NCBI GenBank assembly: GCA_963576725.1
Contig: OY755246.1
Coordinates: 70,548,371 to 70,612,370, forward strand
DNA length: 64,000 bases
Source: Azorinus chamasolen
Taxonomy: Eukaryota > Mollusca > Bivalvia > Cardiida > Solecurtidae
Direction: 5' to 3'
Shown here in pieces: positions 63,474 through 64,000 of this stretch. Position 1 is the first letter of the stretch, and each line of letters opens with the position of its first letter. The translations under genes and the position numbers were made by a program. The notes beneath the pieces are model-generated. The model searched no databases. It saw only the letters and a program-made list of their open reading frames with translations, and was not told the DNA's origin.

Positions 63474-63563
63474 ATGTCAATCGTAAGCAAATCATTCTCT
63501 TTGTCTAACGGGGCCCACATGCCCACTGTGGGACTGGGAACATGGACTGTGTGGGGCCAGGCG
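63474..63563 (+). CDS. Aldo-keto reductase, first coding exon
   Basis: ATG at 63474. Encodes 30 residues, MSIVSKSFSLSNGAHMPTVG + LGTWTVWGQA, then donor GCG|GTAAGTT. 'NG..MP.vGLGTW' is the N-terminal first-strand motif of the aldo-keto reductase superfamily (NADPH-dependent carbonyl reductases). Exon ends in phase 0; 'GLGTW' followed by an intron soon after is a known arrangement in animal AKR1-type genes. The remaining exons lie beyond the window. An upstream frame from 63366 is also open in the same frame, but the ATG at 63474 gives the normal family length before the motif. Confidence 0.88.
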
Positions 63564-63650
63564 GTAAGTTACATCTAATAATATACCTACATATTGACGA
63601 CAGATAGGTCTAGACTAGGAAACATGGCTATACACCCTTTTCATTCCCCC

Positions 63651-63797
<147 letters not shown>

Positions 63798-64000
63798 CCC
63801 CCTCCCCTCTCTATCTCGCCCTCTCTCTCTATCTCCCACCTATATTTATTTCTTCCTATCTACATTCTCTCACCTTAATTTTTCTCTCTAATTCTCTCCC
63901 ACTCTCAATCTCTTTCTTCTCTTCTTGCTGACCCTTTGTCAGTTTCTCTATGCAGCCTTTGGTCTCTTAATAATCCTTAATTATCCTCCTTATCATGCCC

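Overview
The window is eukaryotic genomic DNA that is almost entirely intron, intergenic repeat and transposon. It has GT-AG introns, tRNA-derived SINE-like units, mariner, pogo-like and hAT-like elements, and many hairpin MITEs and minisatellites. Repeat types such as tandem TGACCTTGACCTTTGACC units, 'gggggagacata' ends, gacggacagacagac tails and 'aacaagaggacagtgatggcc' are ones I associate with bivalve mollusc genomes. A heterodont clam is my best guess; this is inference, not a database match.

The main gene lies on the minus strand. It is a prostaglandin reductase 3 / ZADH2-like enone reductase (medium-chain dehydrogenase/reductase family) with its start codon at 59764 and its stop at 22911. 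Eleven coding exons (1,044 nt with stop, 347 aa) are spread over 36.9 kb, and every junction has consensus splice sites and a compatible phase. Two different versions of exon 3 are present (54335-54430 and 49429-49524). Both are 96 nt and phase 0, which suggests mutually exclusive exons. The 3' ends of exon 4 and exon 7, with their splice donors, have been tandemly copied into the adjacent intron. On the plus strand, 3.7 kb from the PTGR3-like start, lies the first exon of an aldo-keto reductase (63474-63563), so two NAD(P)H-dependent reductases appear to be arranged head to head.

Layout. 1-3057: an inverted pair of 180-bp tandem arrays, an assembly gap, an 18-bp minisatellite and a MITE. 3060-15504: a mariner element (about 1.34 kb originally) split by an 11.1-kb insertion (3338-14433) with terminal inverted repeats, a 10-bp target duplication, and two long arms made of the same 69-bp tandem unit in opposite orientation, i.e. 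a foldback-type transposon. 15505-22900: MITEs, a 47-bp minisatellite, and a 32-bp array cut by a hAT-like element. 22911-59764: the PTGR3-like gene, its introns filled with TTAA-flanked MITE families (called A and B here), a pogo-like element, nested bivalve repeats and many minisatellites. 59765-64000: a LINE 3' remnant, an ATAG array, a 1.5-kb TAG array, a hairpin MITE, the AKR exon and a CT array.

A recurring theme is that many tandem arrays can be traced to a segment of a neighbouring MITE (its terminus, its interior or its hairpin centre). The MITEs therefore seem to have seeded the minisatellites. Coordinates of coding exons and transposon ends were read base by base. Repeat boundaries and copy numbers are estimates by eye.
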